A DNA stretch of 64,000 nt, taken from assembly GCA_027924585.1 (NCBI GenBank), contig BSBM01001067.1, positions 7,152,501 to 7,216,500 of the forward strand, read 5' to 3'. The stretch comes from Larix kaempferi (taxonomy: Eukaryota; Streptophyta; Pinopsida; Pinales; Pinaceae). Under the pieces are notes generated by a model, which was given only the letters and a program-made list of their open reading frames with translations, did not search any database and was not told the DNA's origin. The position numbers were made by a program, and so were the translations under genes. Positions 1 through 11,653 of the stretch are shown here, in pieces; position 1 is the first letter of the stretch, and the number at the start of each line of letters is the position of its first letter.

Positions 1-110
1 AAATATGCGCCTTGATGAGCTGATCAAGCTGGTATATTCAGAATTTGAAAACTACAAAGTTTCACTCCTCAATTTTTCCTTTGAGACTTCTGGATTCACT
101 GGATGTGACC

Positions 111-430
111 CTGAACTGGGGTTTGATGAAGCCCACTCTTCTGCCCAGTCAAAAGGTTTGATCCAAAGCTCTAAGCTTTTATTTTTCTGAGGAGCTTCCA
201 GCCATGGTCACAAATTTCAAAAATTCCCATTTTTACAGAAGCCCTAATTTTCCACTTTTCTAATCAAAGTCCCGAACTAGGGTTTGATCAAGCCCGGCCT
301 TCTGTCCAACCAAAAATTCTGATCTTGGTCTCTAAATTTCTATTTTGATGAGTAGCATCCAGCCGTGGTCTCCGATTACAAAAATTCCAACTTTCTTCAA
401 AGCCCTAAATTCCGGAAGCCATGAATGAAG
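111..430. repeat. Diverged 162-bp tandem duplication
   Basis: The unit starting at 111 (ctgaactggggtttgatgaa) recurs at about 273 (cgaactagggtttgatcaa). The rest of the two units lines up with many substitutions: cttctg, then a ctctaa t-rich stretch, then agc.tccagcc.tggtc, then a gccctaa block. It lies in the leader of element 1. Confidence 0.65.
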
Positions 431-511
431 GTACCAAAAAATAATTCTGTTTTGACAGAAATATGTAACTGATTGTTTCTGGTGTAACTCCAAAATTTTT
501 GATCCAAAGGG

Positions 512-885
512 TCTGAAAAAGTTTTCTGAGATAGCCTGACCTGTTAGCTTTCCATCCTGACAGTCTGACCTCAATTGGATGTTTTGAGAGAGAGTTATGC
601 CAAATGTCGCAACGTGACCTGTTTTGGGAAATACAGGAGAGCGAAATTGTACAGTGTGCCACGTGTCACTGTTTGACCTTCGGCCTCTGAAAAAGTTTTC
701 TGAGATAGATCGGCCTGTTATCTTTCCATCCTGACAGTTCTGACCTCAATTGGATTCTCTGAGAGAGAGTTATTCCAAGTGTCGTAACGTGACCTGTTTA
801 TGGGATAATACAGGAGAGTAAAATTGTATGGCATGCCACGTGTCACTGGTTCAACTTCGGCCTCTGAAAAAGTTTTCTGAGATAG
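512..885. repeat. 174-177-bp tandem repeat, about 2.1 copies
   Basis: The block tctgaaaaagttttctgaga occurs at 512, 686 and 863. Between copies the same order recurs: a ctttccatcctgacag block, a gagagagagttat block, cgtgacctgttt, ataatacaggaga, and a gccacgtgtcact block. The copies differ by small indels and substitutions. Confidence 0.85.
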
Positions 886-1235
886 TACAGTCTGTGTACT
901 ACCTGTCATTTTTCACTAAATTTCATTTGGAGCTTCCTATCCCAAGTTATGACCTTTTTCCCAAGGTCACCTGATTTTGACTCAAATCTGGAAGAGGCAG
1001 AAACCCTATATTGTACAGATCATAAATCACAAAGTACAACGAATTAAAGGTTTTCCTTTGGACAAAAGGTACCTGGAGATTGTAGCTTCGTCCTGTAACA
1101 ATTTCAGATCCGAAAAATTCGCCAAAACGGATTTATAGCGAAAGTGCTACGATGACTGGTTTTTGCTATATCAAGCCCTAGCATCGTAAGTGCAACAAGT
1201 GTCATACATGCCATATCATGCCTTCTTTCAGGCTA

Positions 1236-1247
1236 GCTATGATACCA
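1236..1247 (-). promoter_or_regulatory. Primer-binding site, initiator tRNA-Met type
   Basis: The plus strand reads gctatgatacca. Its complement TGGTATCATAGC starts right after the LTR end CTAACA and matches the usual TGGTATCAGAGC primer site with one change. It fixes the element as minus-strand and 1248 as the inner LTR edge. Confidence 0.8.
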
Positions 1248-1895
1248 TGTTAGTTTTTCAGAATTTACTTCAATACGATCTAGGATCTTAACTGAGAGAA
1301 CAACATGTACAGCATATCTACAGCATATCAATCATGGAGACAATAATGCAAGCACACAAGAGACACAATGATTTACTTGGGGAAAACCATAAAGGTGAAA
1401 AACCCCAATAACTTCCTCAGAGATAGATAGAGCAATGATACAATCAACCATAAGAGATAGACACAACCTAGCAGCAGATCCTCCTCCTCCATAAGTGCGC
1501 CACTCCTCCTTGAGTGCATATGTGAGAAGTGAGTGAGCAAATAGAGTGCCTCCCGCACTCTATTTATACATGACTTGACTTGCCTTTTTACCTAACTCAT
1601 GTAGGCTCGAACTTAACCACATTACATAATGCGGACTGGGCCGACCCCCAATAGGGTGGTCTAATAACCCTTTGAGCCACATGGCCGACCCCCAATAGGG
1701 TGGTCTAATAACCCTTTGACCCACATGACTTATACAGGGCCGACCCCAAACAAGGTGGTCTAATAACCCATCAAGTATAAGTTACGACACTTATTATAAA
1801 TGACGACACTTCCGTATAGAGGAATAATAACATCTCTATAGGAATACAATATACATATATGTGAAATACATTCCAAAGTTACATATACATCAACA
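1248..1895 (-). repeat. LTR (5') of element 1
   Basis: On the minus strand this LTR starts TGTTGATG and ends CTAACA. The inner edge is set by the adjacent primer-binding site and the outer edge by the matching CAACA end at 1891-1895. The partner LTR is outside the window, so the outer edge and target duplication (candidate gttat, 1896-1900) cannot be checked. It contains a 44-bp tandem repeat at 1639-1770. Confidence 0.7.
1639..1770. repeat. 44-bp tandem repeat inside the LTR
   Basis: The unit ggccgacccccaatagggtg followed by gtctaataaccctttg occurs at 1639 and 1683 almost unchanged. A diverged third copy starts near 1738 (ggccgaccccaaacaaggtg). Confidence 0.85.
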
Positions 1896-1904
1896 GTTAT
1901 AAAT

Positions 1905-2174
1905 CTAGAAATACTTATTCATACCGGACAACCATGCTTCAGCTGTCTCACTATTTTCTGTTTCTCCATTAAATGTTGGTCGTTTGATATTTTTAAACTC
2001 ACTGGAAATTTTTTCATAAGGTATGTACTTCTTTTCCTTAGTGTAGCAGTCACTGTCACTACTATCACTAGAATACTTGTGCTTTTTCTTGCGTACATTT
2101 CCATCAAAATCAAAAGATGAACTGTTGTCATAATTAGTCAATTTTACCTTTTCATCATTACGTTGGTAGGACAT
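1905..2174 (-). pseudogene. Retrotransposon Gag N-terminal fragment
   Basis: An 89-codon reading frame begins MSYQRNDEK, passes through a Ser/Asp/Lys-rich low-complexity part, and ends with KRPTFNGE...ETAEAWLSGMNKYF. That last block resembles the start of a plant retrotransposon Gag domain, where a P-x-F-x-G motif precedes a conserved A-x-x-W-L. The frame is cut where element 1's LTR begins at 1895, so the remainder of gag and any pol lie beyond the window. About 430 bp of leader separates it from the primer-binding site at 2591-2603, the expected order for a minus-strand element. Gypsy is likelier than copia from the motif, but this is not certain. Confidence 0.6.
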
Positions 2175-2590
2175 AGTTCCATATTCGACATTATTTTATG
2201 TTTCTTTATCTTGATCATTTTTATGAAAATTATTCAGCAATATTTGATCCAACTCCTCTTGAGCTTTCAGGATTTGTTTGTTTTCTTCCTTAACAGTTTT
2301 TATCTCAATTTTAAATCCTTTACTGTTCTTAATAATTCGGATGAATTATCATTCAGCTCAACAAATAATTTTTCTGCATTAATGTGTCATTGTTCATTAT
2401 TATTATGTTTATTATTAAGGGACCTGTCCTCAGGCGACTCTTCTAGCCCTTCCATACCTGCAGACTATATTTATAAAATGCTGAAACTGATAACTGAAAC
2501 AGAAAATAAAATAAAAATCAGTAATTTGTAATTATGTCCCATATTCTTATTTGCACGAATGAGCCACTTCAGGCCTGGTATTTGAACTCT

Positions 2591-2640
2591 CGCTTTGATA
2601 CCACATGTAACATCCCCAAAAATTGACAAAAAATTAAAAT
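2591..2640 (-). mobile_element. Primer-binding site and inner LTR edge of the older gag-bearing element
   Basis: The plus strand cgctttgatacca (2591-2603) is the complement of TGGTATCAAAGCG, a tRNA-Met-type primer site. After a 2-base spacer the LTR begins at 2606 with tgtaacatcccc (minus-strand end GGGGATGTTACA). The LTR continues rightwards, but I could not find its outer end; a CA end and second copy are not visible. Confidence 0.65.
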
Positions 2641-5600
2641 TTTTACGTAGCATTAAATGCTTGTATTGGCTGTGCGGAAGTATTAAAAGTGTTAACTTAA
2701 ACACATCTAAACACTAATCAAAAAATTTCTTAACGACAACAACTTCTAAATCTGTCGTCAGTGACAAAAGGTTTAGATAACTTATGAACAACGATAATTG
2801 TCGTAACTGCTGTTAACTTAAATAGTGACTCAAATGTTGAAAAGTCATTTATCGTCAATCAAAATCAGAATGTTTTATATTATGTATTTAATTTGTTCAT
2901 ATGCATAATGTCAGATTTCATTTTATTTTATAAATTTTTATGCTAGAGACTAATTACTCATCTCAATGTAATGAAGGGGTTCTTGTGTACGCCCTGAGGC
3001 TTACTTAGCTATTGATAGCTAACTCTCCTAAAATCTATTTGCAAAATGCAGGTAAGACAGAGAAATTCCAACTAAATTATATCATTGCATTTTAGATTAA
3101 TCTTGCAGTACAATGTTTATCCTTTAAAGTTGAAATACGAATGTGTAGAGAAAATTATCTACCTTGCAATCAAACTTAGGTATTTTATGTAATTGCATCG
3201 GTTATCCCCATATATTTTGTATTCATATAATTTGCTTGGTTTCATCTATTTTAATAAACAAAATGATAACCTATTCTATCCAAAACTATGGAGAAATTAC
3301 CTTGCAATACATTTCACCCGATTATATCCAACTATGGAAATAATACATTGTAATATAAATCAATGGTATAGAATATATAGTTTATATGCCTAACACTTAT
3401 GTTATACCTTATGAACATTGACGAATCTATATATTACGGCTATGGTTCAAATGCATATTATATATGCAAAAACTATATGCACGAAAACTTTAACACTAGC
3501 CTTGACTATGAAAATATATGGGTTTGCCACCATAATAAAATACGATCCATAGACCCCAAACTTTATAAACCATGCAAGAACTCTATCTAAGGTCAATAAT
3601 CATTGTAGTGGATATATGCATTGGAAAGTACTCGGTGTTGGTAGCTATAGTGTTTAATGCTATTGAAAATTGTTGGTGATTGTAATGTTGGCGTGACCTT
3701 GTGGCTAGATCTGCACCGTTGATCTCGTGGATGTTCTCGGGTTTTGGGTTAAACCCTAACCTGGCATTGATATGCCAACCTCTTTGTAATTTACTTCATT
3801 TTTGCAAAATCATGTGGGTGAGGCCGACAAGCTCTCTATTTTTCGGGTTTGTAACTTTGCTTGAAGAAGCCTCCCAGGGTTTTGATACCGTGACATGTTG
3901 TTTGTAATGGTTACTAGAGTTTCAAGGTTTTGCATTCTGCACAGGTCTCAACTCTTATGGGGGTTCGAAGGTGAAACCTTCTACTATCACCAGGAGCGTT
4001 TATGGAGGTGAAAACTCAAACAACGCTTCATCATAAGCAATTTATACATGGTTTGGCTTCTTTCGGGTGTTGATAGTGAAATCTTAAACCATTACTGTAT
4101 GCGTTGATGATTAATCCCGAATACTCCAATAGTGCTTCAGTTATTTGCAGGTGAAGTAATAGTTCCTTTTTCTGAGTTTCAGTGATTGTTTAACAAATTC
4201 TTTTGTTTTTAAAACTCAGTCCTGAGTTTAACCAGTTGTCGTGTTGCTTTTCTGGGCAGGTGCATTTCCTCGACAAAGGTTTGCAGTTGGCCCGAATCAG
4301 GGATGGGAGCTTTGATACGGCCCTGGTAAGCCTCGGTGACATCCCCAAGGATATCCATGATACTGCGAAGATCTTGGCATCATACAAGTTTTCGTTTGTT
4401 TAGGAGAGAGTTGGTTTATTTATAAATTTGGTTTCCTCAGGATTCGAAAGTGTTTCAGACTTGGTTGTACTAAAAACATAAGCCGTAAGGAATTTTATTT
4501 CTAAGGTTCTTAACCTTTGACCCGTAGCTCTCATCGGCTTCACGATGCACTTCCTTGGTTACTGCATGTTGTTTGTTTTTGAGGTTTAAATAAAATGACT
4601 GTTTCGAAATCGAAATGTTTGGTCTACTGTCTAGAAATACTTATTCGGCAATGATTAAGTTGTTTTGTTAAGAATTCTTGAAGAATTGTTTTGGAAACCG
4701 ATTTTGGTTTATGATGTAATGTAGGGAGGGTTGAACCCTTGACCATAACTTGTATTATTTTTATTTTGAAATGCATGACTATGAATACAGTTTTACAAGA
4801 AATAAAATGTTGACAGACATAGAGTAATATTTCAGCATTTCAATGTTGTTTGCAAAGTCTGATAGTTATAATAAATGTTTAGAGAAGAGCCTTTCACTGT
4901 ATTTTGAGGGGTTATCATGTTTAGGTCTTGTTTTATAAACAAGCCGAAATGGCTGGGTTGTAAACCCTACTGCAAGAAACTTTACTGTGTTTAAAAGTTT
5001 TGTTAAGGGTTTCAAACTCTGGTCGTGTTACACTCCTTTGTTTTCGTATACGAATGGATTAAATACTTGAAAAGCTAAGAGAAGATCTTGCTTAGGGTTT
5101 GAACCTTGGGAAATCACATAGATTTAATAGATACTATTTATCCTGTACTAGATATTTAAATTCGTAATGAAAACTTACGGTGATAAAATGTCTTAATGCT
5201 GAAAGCGTGTAATAAAGTTTATAGATGTAAATTACTATTTCTCTGTTACAGTATTAACTTCGTTTTTGTTATAAAATACTTGCACTATGAGTTTCGACAA
5301 AGTTAGGTTTTATAAAGTCGTTGTTTAACTTAGGCATGTTCTATGTATTGTACAATTTGATGCAAGTAATTTGTTAATGTTTATATAGTGAGTTGATATT
5401 TTAAAAGAATCTCTATAATAGTTCTTTGGTTCGAATGACTGTATTTGCTATAGTTTGAAAGAAAATACTTAGAATAATATGATGTTATAAATAAAAAGCA
5501 AGGATTTTGTTGCTAAGCATATATAATGAAAATACTTTATGTTTCCTAGTTAGATTATGAAACGTCTATGAAAAGAAGACAGTATTACAGTACTGAAATA

Positions 5601-5971
5601 ATATAGATCTATTTATAAAAGAAATATTTTAAATTTATTCACTGTACAATATCATTCTGATCTATTCTAAATATCCTTCCTTGTACTAGAGTACGACACT
5701 ATAACCAGTGTGTGGAAAAATGCAGGGAAGCATTTTATTCTATCATTCTCATTAAATTATACAATTTAACTATCCATCTAATGATTGTAACTTAATAGAT
5801 GCATGTATAATCAGAATAATTTAATATTACAGTAAGTAAAAACTTACTAACAGTCAAAGAATATTTAGAATGAGATAATATTGATAACACAACAACATTC
5901 AGAACATTAACTAATTAACGATTAGTTTGGTAGAAAGTAAATAAGATAACACAATTGAACCTGATAACTTT
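2641..5971. other. AT-rich region without a recognisable gene, probably long LTR and spacer
   Basis: At least the first part should be LTR of the element whose edge is at 2606. Apart from the exon-like segment at 4260-4403 there is no ORF with retroelement or host-protein character. Translations near 3193-3590 and 3701-3907 are short, AT-driven and lack any motif. Confidence 0.5.
4260..4403 (+). pseudogene. Isolated terminal-exon-like segment, product unknown
   Basis: Forty-seven codons then TAG read VHFLDKGLQLARIRDGSFDT followed by a tail ending KILASYKFSFV. The composition is that of a soluble helical protein, unlike the low-complexity frames around it. It is preceded by a good plant acceptor, a T-rich run ending in ctgggcag at 4259, so I set the start there in phase 0. 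I do not recognise the family and no upstream exon is visible within several kb. The base composition is richer in G+C than the flanks. It could be the last exon of a decayed or distant host gene, or a host fragment carried by the surrounding element. Confidence 0.4.
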
Positions 5972-6540
5972 GTAGAAGAAACAAACATCCAAAGGAGCCT
6001 GTTCCACCCAACATGCTCCTAAAGACAGCCAAGTTACTTGTCTTAGGACCCCCGAGCCTGTTCACTGAACCACCAGGACGAAGATACTATGTGGAGTAAT
6101 GGAATAAATTCCTCTGCAACTTAACAGTAGCACTAAATAGTGGTACTTCCTGCCTTTAGCAGTTTTGAACTCAGCAATGTGGCTGCACTAGTTCATAATG
6201 CAGTCTTAACTCACTCAATCACTTCTAACCTTCCCCTCATCGAATCTCTTATGCTCAGAAATTATCACAAGGTAAGAATGAACAACCTCCTGCTGAATTC
6301 AATGGGTAGATAAGTAGCATGCCTAGGTCTTCTGGTTAGTTTATTTCAGTAAATGAGCCACCTGCTCAGTTCCACTTTCTTGGGGAACATGACCATAAAA
6401 GTAGGGAAGTTTCCCCCTGCAACAGTTATAAGTGAGTTGAGGATGCTGCCAAGTGTCAGTTTTCTCTCCACCCCAGTCCATTCCTCCTAGTGGGTCAGTG
6501 AACACTCATTCAACAGTCTCCTTTGGATGTTTGTCTCTAC
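5972..6540. mobile_element. Candidate inverted-repeat (MITE-like) transposon, 569 bp
   Basis: The left end acaaacatccaaaggag.ctgtt (5981-6003) is matched on the opposite strand at the right end, aacag.ctcctttggatgttt (6512-6533), with one mismatch in 23. The outer few bases (gtaga...gaaac / gtagagac) also pair loosely. Farther in, tgttcactgaaccaccagga (about 6059) and its partner near 6485-6505 suggest longer arms. There is no ORF, consistent with a noncoding DNA transposon. No clear target duplication is seen, so the superfamily is open. Confidence 0.5.
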
Positions 6541-7030
6541 TTTTATTTATTTATAATAAAATATTCAAAGTAATTAATTACAGTCATCCTTGACCCCACT
6601 TGGTCAATAGTCATAAAACTTTACAATAAAAATAAAACATAATGTTTTCTACATAACATAAAATGTCTAGAACTTGGGTATGTGACATGACTTGATTGCT
6701 ACATCCTACTGATCATGGGTGCCGTAGTTAGTACCTATATTGCCTTTCTAGCTAGTTGTGTTTCTCTACTACAAATAATCAATCATGCTATTTGAATTGA
6801 AGACAACTGTTGCTATTGGAATTGATGTCGTCGAACCAAATGGGTTAATTGGGTGAACCTCATCATATCATAGCCAATTCATTGTCAACCCCGACCACTG
6901 GTTTTAACTAATCCTCCAAGTATAAGTATATGATGAAAGAAACTGTGAAGAAAGAGCAGCAGGTGAGCATGAAGATGAAGTTGCTCTGCATGAATAATCT
7001 TTAGCTCGTGTATTATATATGCAATTATGT
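6541..7030. other. Intergenic AT-rich spacer
   Basis: No gene, repeat or element end is recognised here. It is the left flank of the copia element and continues, after removal of that element, at 12188. Confidence 0.5.
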
Positions 7031-7035
7031 AAAAT

Positions 7036-7558
7036 TGAAGAATCTGAAAAAAATAAATTTAAGTGATCGTTGAGGAGTCACGCCCAAAAAATACATATTA
7101 AAAAATAAACTCTGTTTGAAAATCTGATCAGTGATTATGAGCTATAGCTTATGAAAAAACAAAAGTAAAACTCAGATATCAAATTCAGGAAATCACAGTC
7201 ACAACATTTATTCCAAAACAGTAAAGAAGGGTACAAAGTACCTCTATTACAAAACAGTTAAAAACAGAGTATGCTCTGTTTTCACACAGAAAATTTTAGA
7301 CTAGTCTCTATTACAGTGGACAAGTAACAAAACTTTATCACTACAAAACTCACTAAAAAACCTTATGATAAACAAGAATTACATTCTCTATAAATAGAGT
7401 TTGATGGGATTCAATTTAGCGAATGCAAATGAAAATGTGGAGATTTAAGAGGAGAAATGTGGCAATTTCAGAATAGCAAATGGCAGAGGCGGTTATTCGA
7501 AGAAGAGGCTCCTCCAGCTATCACAAGCATGCCGAAAACTCAGGCATTAGTTCCTTCA
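7036..7558 (-). repeat. 3' LTR of the copia element
   Basis: 523 bp; in minus orientation TGAAGGAACTAATGCC to GATTCTTCA, with TGAAG/CTTCA terminal inverted repeats. A TATA-like palindrome ctctataaatagag lies near 7390. Confidence 0.95.
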
Positions 7559-7769
7559 ATCTTCCCCTTAATGTCAAGTTTGAGGATTACCAACTGTGAT
7601 CTGAGTTCCTCCAATGGATCCTTTGGAAGAGCCTTAGTAAAAATGTTTGCAAGTTGATCTTCAGATTTACAAAATTAAAAAAAAAAAAATTCTTGTTGGA
7701 CAAGCTCTCTAATGAAGTGATGGCGAATGTCAATGTGTTTTCTCTTGCTGTGGAGAACTGAATTCTTTG

Positions 7770-8069
7770 TCATGGAGATAGTACTTGATTAACGCAGTAA
7801 ATTTTGATGGGTTTACATACTTCCATTCCCAAATCTTCCACCAACCTTTCCAACCAAATGGCTTGTGTGCTTGTTGATGATGCAGCAATATATTCTGCTT
7901 CAGCTGTAGATAGTGCAACAGTGAGTTGCTTTTTGCTGCTCCAAGAAACAAGGTTTCCTCCAAAGAGAAAAGCATATCCCAAGGTACTCTTTCGATCATC
8001 CAAACTTCCTGCCCAATCTGTACCTGTGTATGCTACAACATTTGAATCATTAGCAGAGGTATAAAACAA
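7770..8069 (-). pseudogene. Copia RNase H domain
   Basis: The translation shows the copia RNase H signature: YTGTDWAGSLDDRKSTLGYA, then SWSSKKQ and STAEAEYIA. The acidic residues D (TDWAG), E (AEAEY) and D (DDRKS) expected for catalysis are present. The domain would degrade the RNA strand during reverse transcription. Its frame differs from the RT segment on its right, so a frameshift separates them. It ends about 210 bp before the 3' LTR, as expected for the end of a copia polyprotein. Confidence 0.9.
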
Positions 8070-8117
8070 TCCATAAAATTTAGTACCACTTACATATCTG
8101 ATAATCCTTTTGGCTTC

Positions 8118-9027
8118 CTACCAATGGGACTCGTGAGGTTGATGCATGAACCTAGCAACTAGACTGACAACAAACATAATGTCTGGTCTAGTGGATGTCA
8201 GATACATAAGGCTGCCAATTAGAGATCTATAAAGGGTAGCATCACAAAGTGGAATTTCATCATCTTTCATTAGTTTACTCCCAACTACAAGAGGAGTGCT
8301 CACAGGTTTACAATTTTGCATGATAAACCTCTTCAACATGTCTTCAATATATTTAGTTTGACAAATAGATATACCTTCAATTGTTTGTTGAATTTGCATC
8401 CCAAGAAATATTGCATTTCTCCCAAATCAGACATTTCAAATTCTGATTTCATTGCCTCTTTAAATTCCTCCATAAGTGGAAATGAGGTGCTAATGAAGAT
8501 TAAATCATCCACATATAAGAAAAGGATGATGAAATCTGACCCAACAATCTTTTTGTAGACATCACTCTCAAAAGAACATTTAACAAAACCATGATCATGA
8601 AGATAGTCATCAATTCTAGAGTACCAATCTCTAGGGGCTTGCTTAAGACCATAAAGTGTCTTTTTAAGCCTATACACCTTATCTTCTTTACCATCAATAA
8701 TGAAACCCTTAGGTTGATCAACATAAACTTCTTCCTTCAAATATCCATTTAAGAAAGCAGATTTAACATCCATTTGATAAACAATTAACTTTAACTGAGA
8801 CCTCACTGTTTCCATTCTTGCTACATGGGAAAAAGTCTCATTATAGTCAATGCCTTCTTGTTGCACATATCCTTGTGCAACCAAACAGCTTTATGTTTTG
8901 AAATGCTTCCATCCATATTAAATTTAAGTTTGTAAATCCACTTTACACCAATAGTGGATTTTCCATGAGGAAGATCAACTAACACCCATGTGTCATTTTT
9001 CTGTATTTGTGCAATATCATCTTCCAT
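8118..9027 (-). pseudogene. Copia reverse transcriptase, frameshifted
   Basis: Three overlapping pieces (8821-9027, 8333-8884, 8118-8399) make one RT. Visible motifs are NDTWVLVDLPHGKS and IGVKWIYKLK at the N-terminus, then YQMDVKSAFLNG, LKKTLYGLKQAPRDWY and the active-site block LFLYVDDLI with YVDD intact. The last piece holds GSLMYLTSTRPDI, the conserved region before RNase H. At least two frameshifts break it. The enzyme would copy the element RNA into DNA within virus-like particles. Confidence 0.92.
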
Positions 9028-9112
9028 GGCTTGTATCCATAAATCATTAGATCAAGCTTCATTAAAACTGAAAGGTTCAACATGTGCAGAAGAAAGAAGA
9101 GCAAAATTATAA

Positions 9113-10323
9113 TCAGCATACCTGAGAGGTCTCATATATTTCCTTTAAACTTTTTGTTTTTCTAGGAGGGATGGATGGAGATATTGCTTGGCTATCAACA
9201 TGAGTTCTTACAGTTGGAGAAGATGAAGATACCCTCAATGGATAACTCCATGAAGGTGAGCCCATATATCTTGCTGTAGAGGGCTGCAAGGACTCATCAT
9301 TATTATAAAAAATTAAGCCTTCAATATGTGGACCTTCAATATCCGGATTCATCACTTTAACTTCTCCTTCATTCTTGAAATAAGCTTCCCCTTCATCAAA
9401 GATCACGTCTCTACTAACATAAATATTTTTGGTAAGTGGATCATGACATCTATAAGCTTTACTTTCTTTTGAATATCCAATGAAAACACATCTTACAGAT
9501 TTTCCATCTAACTTCTGCCTTTGTTGACTAGGAATATAAACAAAACATGTAGGCACAAATATTTTAAAACGAGAAACATTAGGCTTTCTATAAACCAAGT
9601 TTCATAAGGAGCATAATCTTTTACCATCTTTGTAGAACTTCTGTTGAGAATATATATGGCTGAATGGACTCTATATGTCCAATACATGTTTGGCAAACAC
9701 ATTTCTCTTAACATACATCTGGCCATTTCTACCACTATTCTGTTTTTCCTCTCTGCTACTCCATTTTGTTGAGGAGTGTAAGTGGTAGTTAACTCCTTAA
9801 TGCCATGTGAGCTGCAAAATTCCTTAAATTCATTGGAGGTGAACTCTCCACCTTGATCAGTTCTCAAGACTTTCAAATAATATCCTGATTCCTTCTCAAC
9901 ATGAACTTTAAACTTTTGAAAACAACTAAAAGCTTGAGATTTCTGACTTATGAAATAAACCCAAGACATTCTTGAATAATCATCTACAAATAGAAGAAAA
10001 TATTTGTTGTTTCCAAGTGACAAGGTTTGCATAGGGCCACAAATATATGAATGTACTAAAGCCAATGGCTCATACGATCTAAACTTGTAATGAGGAAAAC
10101 TTGCTCTTTGTTGCTTCCCTATGGAACAACCTTCACATATCTTATTATTGGACTCTATGGAAGAAGGGAAACATCTTACTAAATTCGTCTTTTGCATAAG
10201 GGATAGAGATCCAAAATTAAGGTGTCCAAACCTTTTGTGCCAAAGCCAAGAATCATCAACTAAGGCCTTCAAACAAACTACATTTGATTCCATTCTTAAC
10301 AGAAACATCCTATTATCATTCAT
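9113..10323 (-). pseudogene. Copia integrase with a lost catalytic aspartate
   Basis: The first piece (9508-10323) starts with the HHCC zinc part (LWHKRFGHLNFGSL ... CEGCSIGKQ), then the catalytic core. The second aspartate (LRTDQGGEFTS) and glutamate (NGVAERKNR) are present, but the first block reads VHSYICGPM where the family has Asp, so D has become Y. The second piece (9113-9598) is the C-terminal part with FIGYSKESKAYRCHDP. A frameshift lies between them near 9510-9600. Integrase inserts the DNA copy into the chromosome; without the first Asp this copy should be inactive. Confidence 0.9.
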
Positions 10324-10482
10324 GGGAACTTCAGCAACAAGGGCATTGTTATAAAAAATCTTATAGCACTTTCCTTAAAAATAGTCTTGTAACTGTTAGA
10401 ATTTAGTTTCCCTATGCTAATCAAGTTGTTCCTTAAGTTTGGAACAAACAAGGTATCTTGAACATACATCATTTTTCCATTC

Positions 10483-11601
10483 TTAACTCATATGGCAATA
10501 GTACCTTTTTCCCATTACATCTCCTTCATTATCATTGCCAAAAATAAATATCCCTTTCACATTCTCATCTAGCTTCACAAACATATTTTTATTTCCAGTC
10601 ATATGATTTGAACAACCACTATCCAAATACCATGTAAAATCATCACATGCTTCAAGTTTGTTACATGTGAGAAATAAAGTTTGAGAATTTTCACCTTCTT
10701 CCTTGCTGACATTTGAATGAGAGGTATCTCTTTTCTTGTGAAAGCAATGCCTTTCAAGGTGACCATCTTTATTGCAATAGGTAAAGTGAAAATGAACTCT
10801 ACCAGAACTGCTGCTTCTTCCTCTACCTCTGCCACCTCTACCTCTGACTCTTCCATGGCCTCTACCTCCTCTGAATGATGTTGAAGAAAAATAATTTCTA
10901 ATAGTGGATGATTGTTTCTTCTTATCATCTACTACCTTCAACTTGATTTGGAATGCTTGATCCAAAAGTTCCTCATTCTTTTTCAACCTGTCTTCATGTA
11001 CTTGAAGGCTTCCGAAAAGATCAACAAGGGTTAGTTGTGTTAAATCCCTTGATTCTACTATAGCAATAGTGACATGATAAAAATTCTTAGGAAGACTTCT
11101 TAATACTTTTTCTACAATCCTTCTATCTTCAAGAGTTTCACCATGAGCATGAATAGCATTAACAATATTTTGAACTCTAATAATAAAACATTCAACACTT
11201 TCATTTTCTTTCATAGAAAGAGACTCAAAATCTCTTCTCAGCATTTGAATTTTGACAACTTTTACCTTTATAGAGCCCTTGTATACCTTCTTCTAAGGTT
11301 TCCCAAGCATCATGGAACATTCTACATTATGAAATCTTGGGAAAAATTGAAATATCAACTCTTGTTTGAAGAATAAACAGAGCCTTAGCATCCCTTTTCC
11401 TATTCTCCTTCAATTCAGTCTTCTGATCAGCTGATAATGCTTTATAACCAGCTTATCAGATGGCTCTGTGTACTCTGCAGAAACAAGCATCCATAAATCT
11501 TGTGAGATGAGCAAAGTTCTCATCTTCACACTCTAATACTCATAATTTTCCCCACAGAAAAGAGGAATCTGGTACTGGATTGAACTGTTAGTTTGGGCCA
11601 T
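10483..11601 (-). pseudogene. Copia Gag and protease
   Basis: The probable gag start is the ATG complementary to 11599-11601 (MAQTNSSIQYQIPLFCGENY), which is followed by a stop where the family has Trp. The main frame (10483-11244) has the copia Gag domain, an RGG/RGRG-rich basic stretch (residues 124-144), a zinc knuckle near residue 157 whose first Cys is Phe, and the protease motif WYLDSGCSNHMTG with D208-S-G. Gag would form the particle and protease would cut the polyprotein. The lost zinc ligand and several breaks mark it as dead. Confidence 0.92.
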
Positions 11602-11639
11602 TGTCTACTTCTTATGGCTACAAACAACCACAAACCAAT

Positions 11640-11651
11640 GCTCTGATACCA
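11640..11651 (-). promoter_or_regulatory. Primer-binding site of the copia element
   Basis: gctctgatacca on the plus strand is the complement of TGGTATCAGAGC, the classic initiator-Met primer site, two bases from the LTR edge at 11654. Confidence 0.92.
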
Positions 11652-11653
11652 AA

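Larger units (their letters stand above)
1..1895 (-). mobile_element. Partial LTR retroelement 1 (5' LTR plus leader), runs off the left edge
   Basis: The right part (1248-1895) is an LTR; directly left of it lies a primer-binding site in minus orientation, so the element reads right to left and its interior continues past base 1. The visible interior (1-1235) has no ORF above about 85 codons and no retrotransposon domain. It is made of diverged tandem repeats: a 162-bp unit twice (from about 111 and 273) and a 174-177-bp unit just over twice (from 512, 686 and 863). A coding region may lie outside the window, or this may be a noncoding derivative. Superfamily cannot be decided. The element sits inside the older gag-bearing element on its right. 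Confidence 0.7.
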
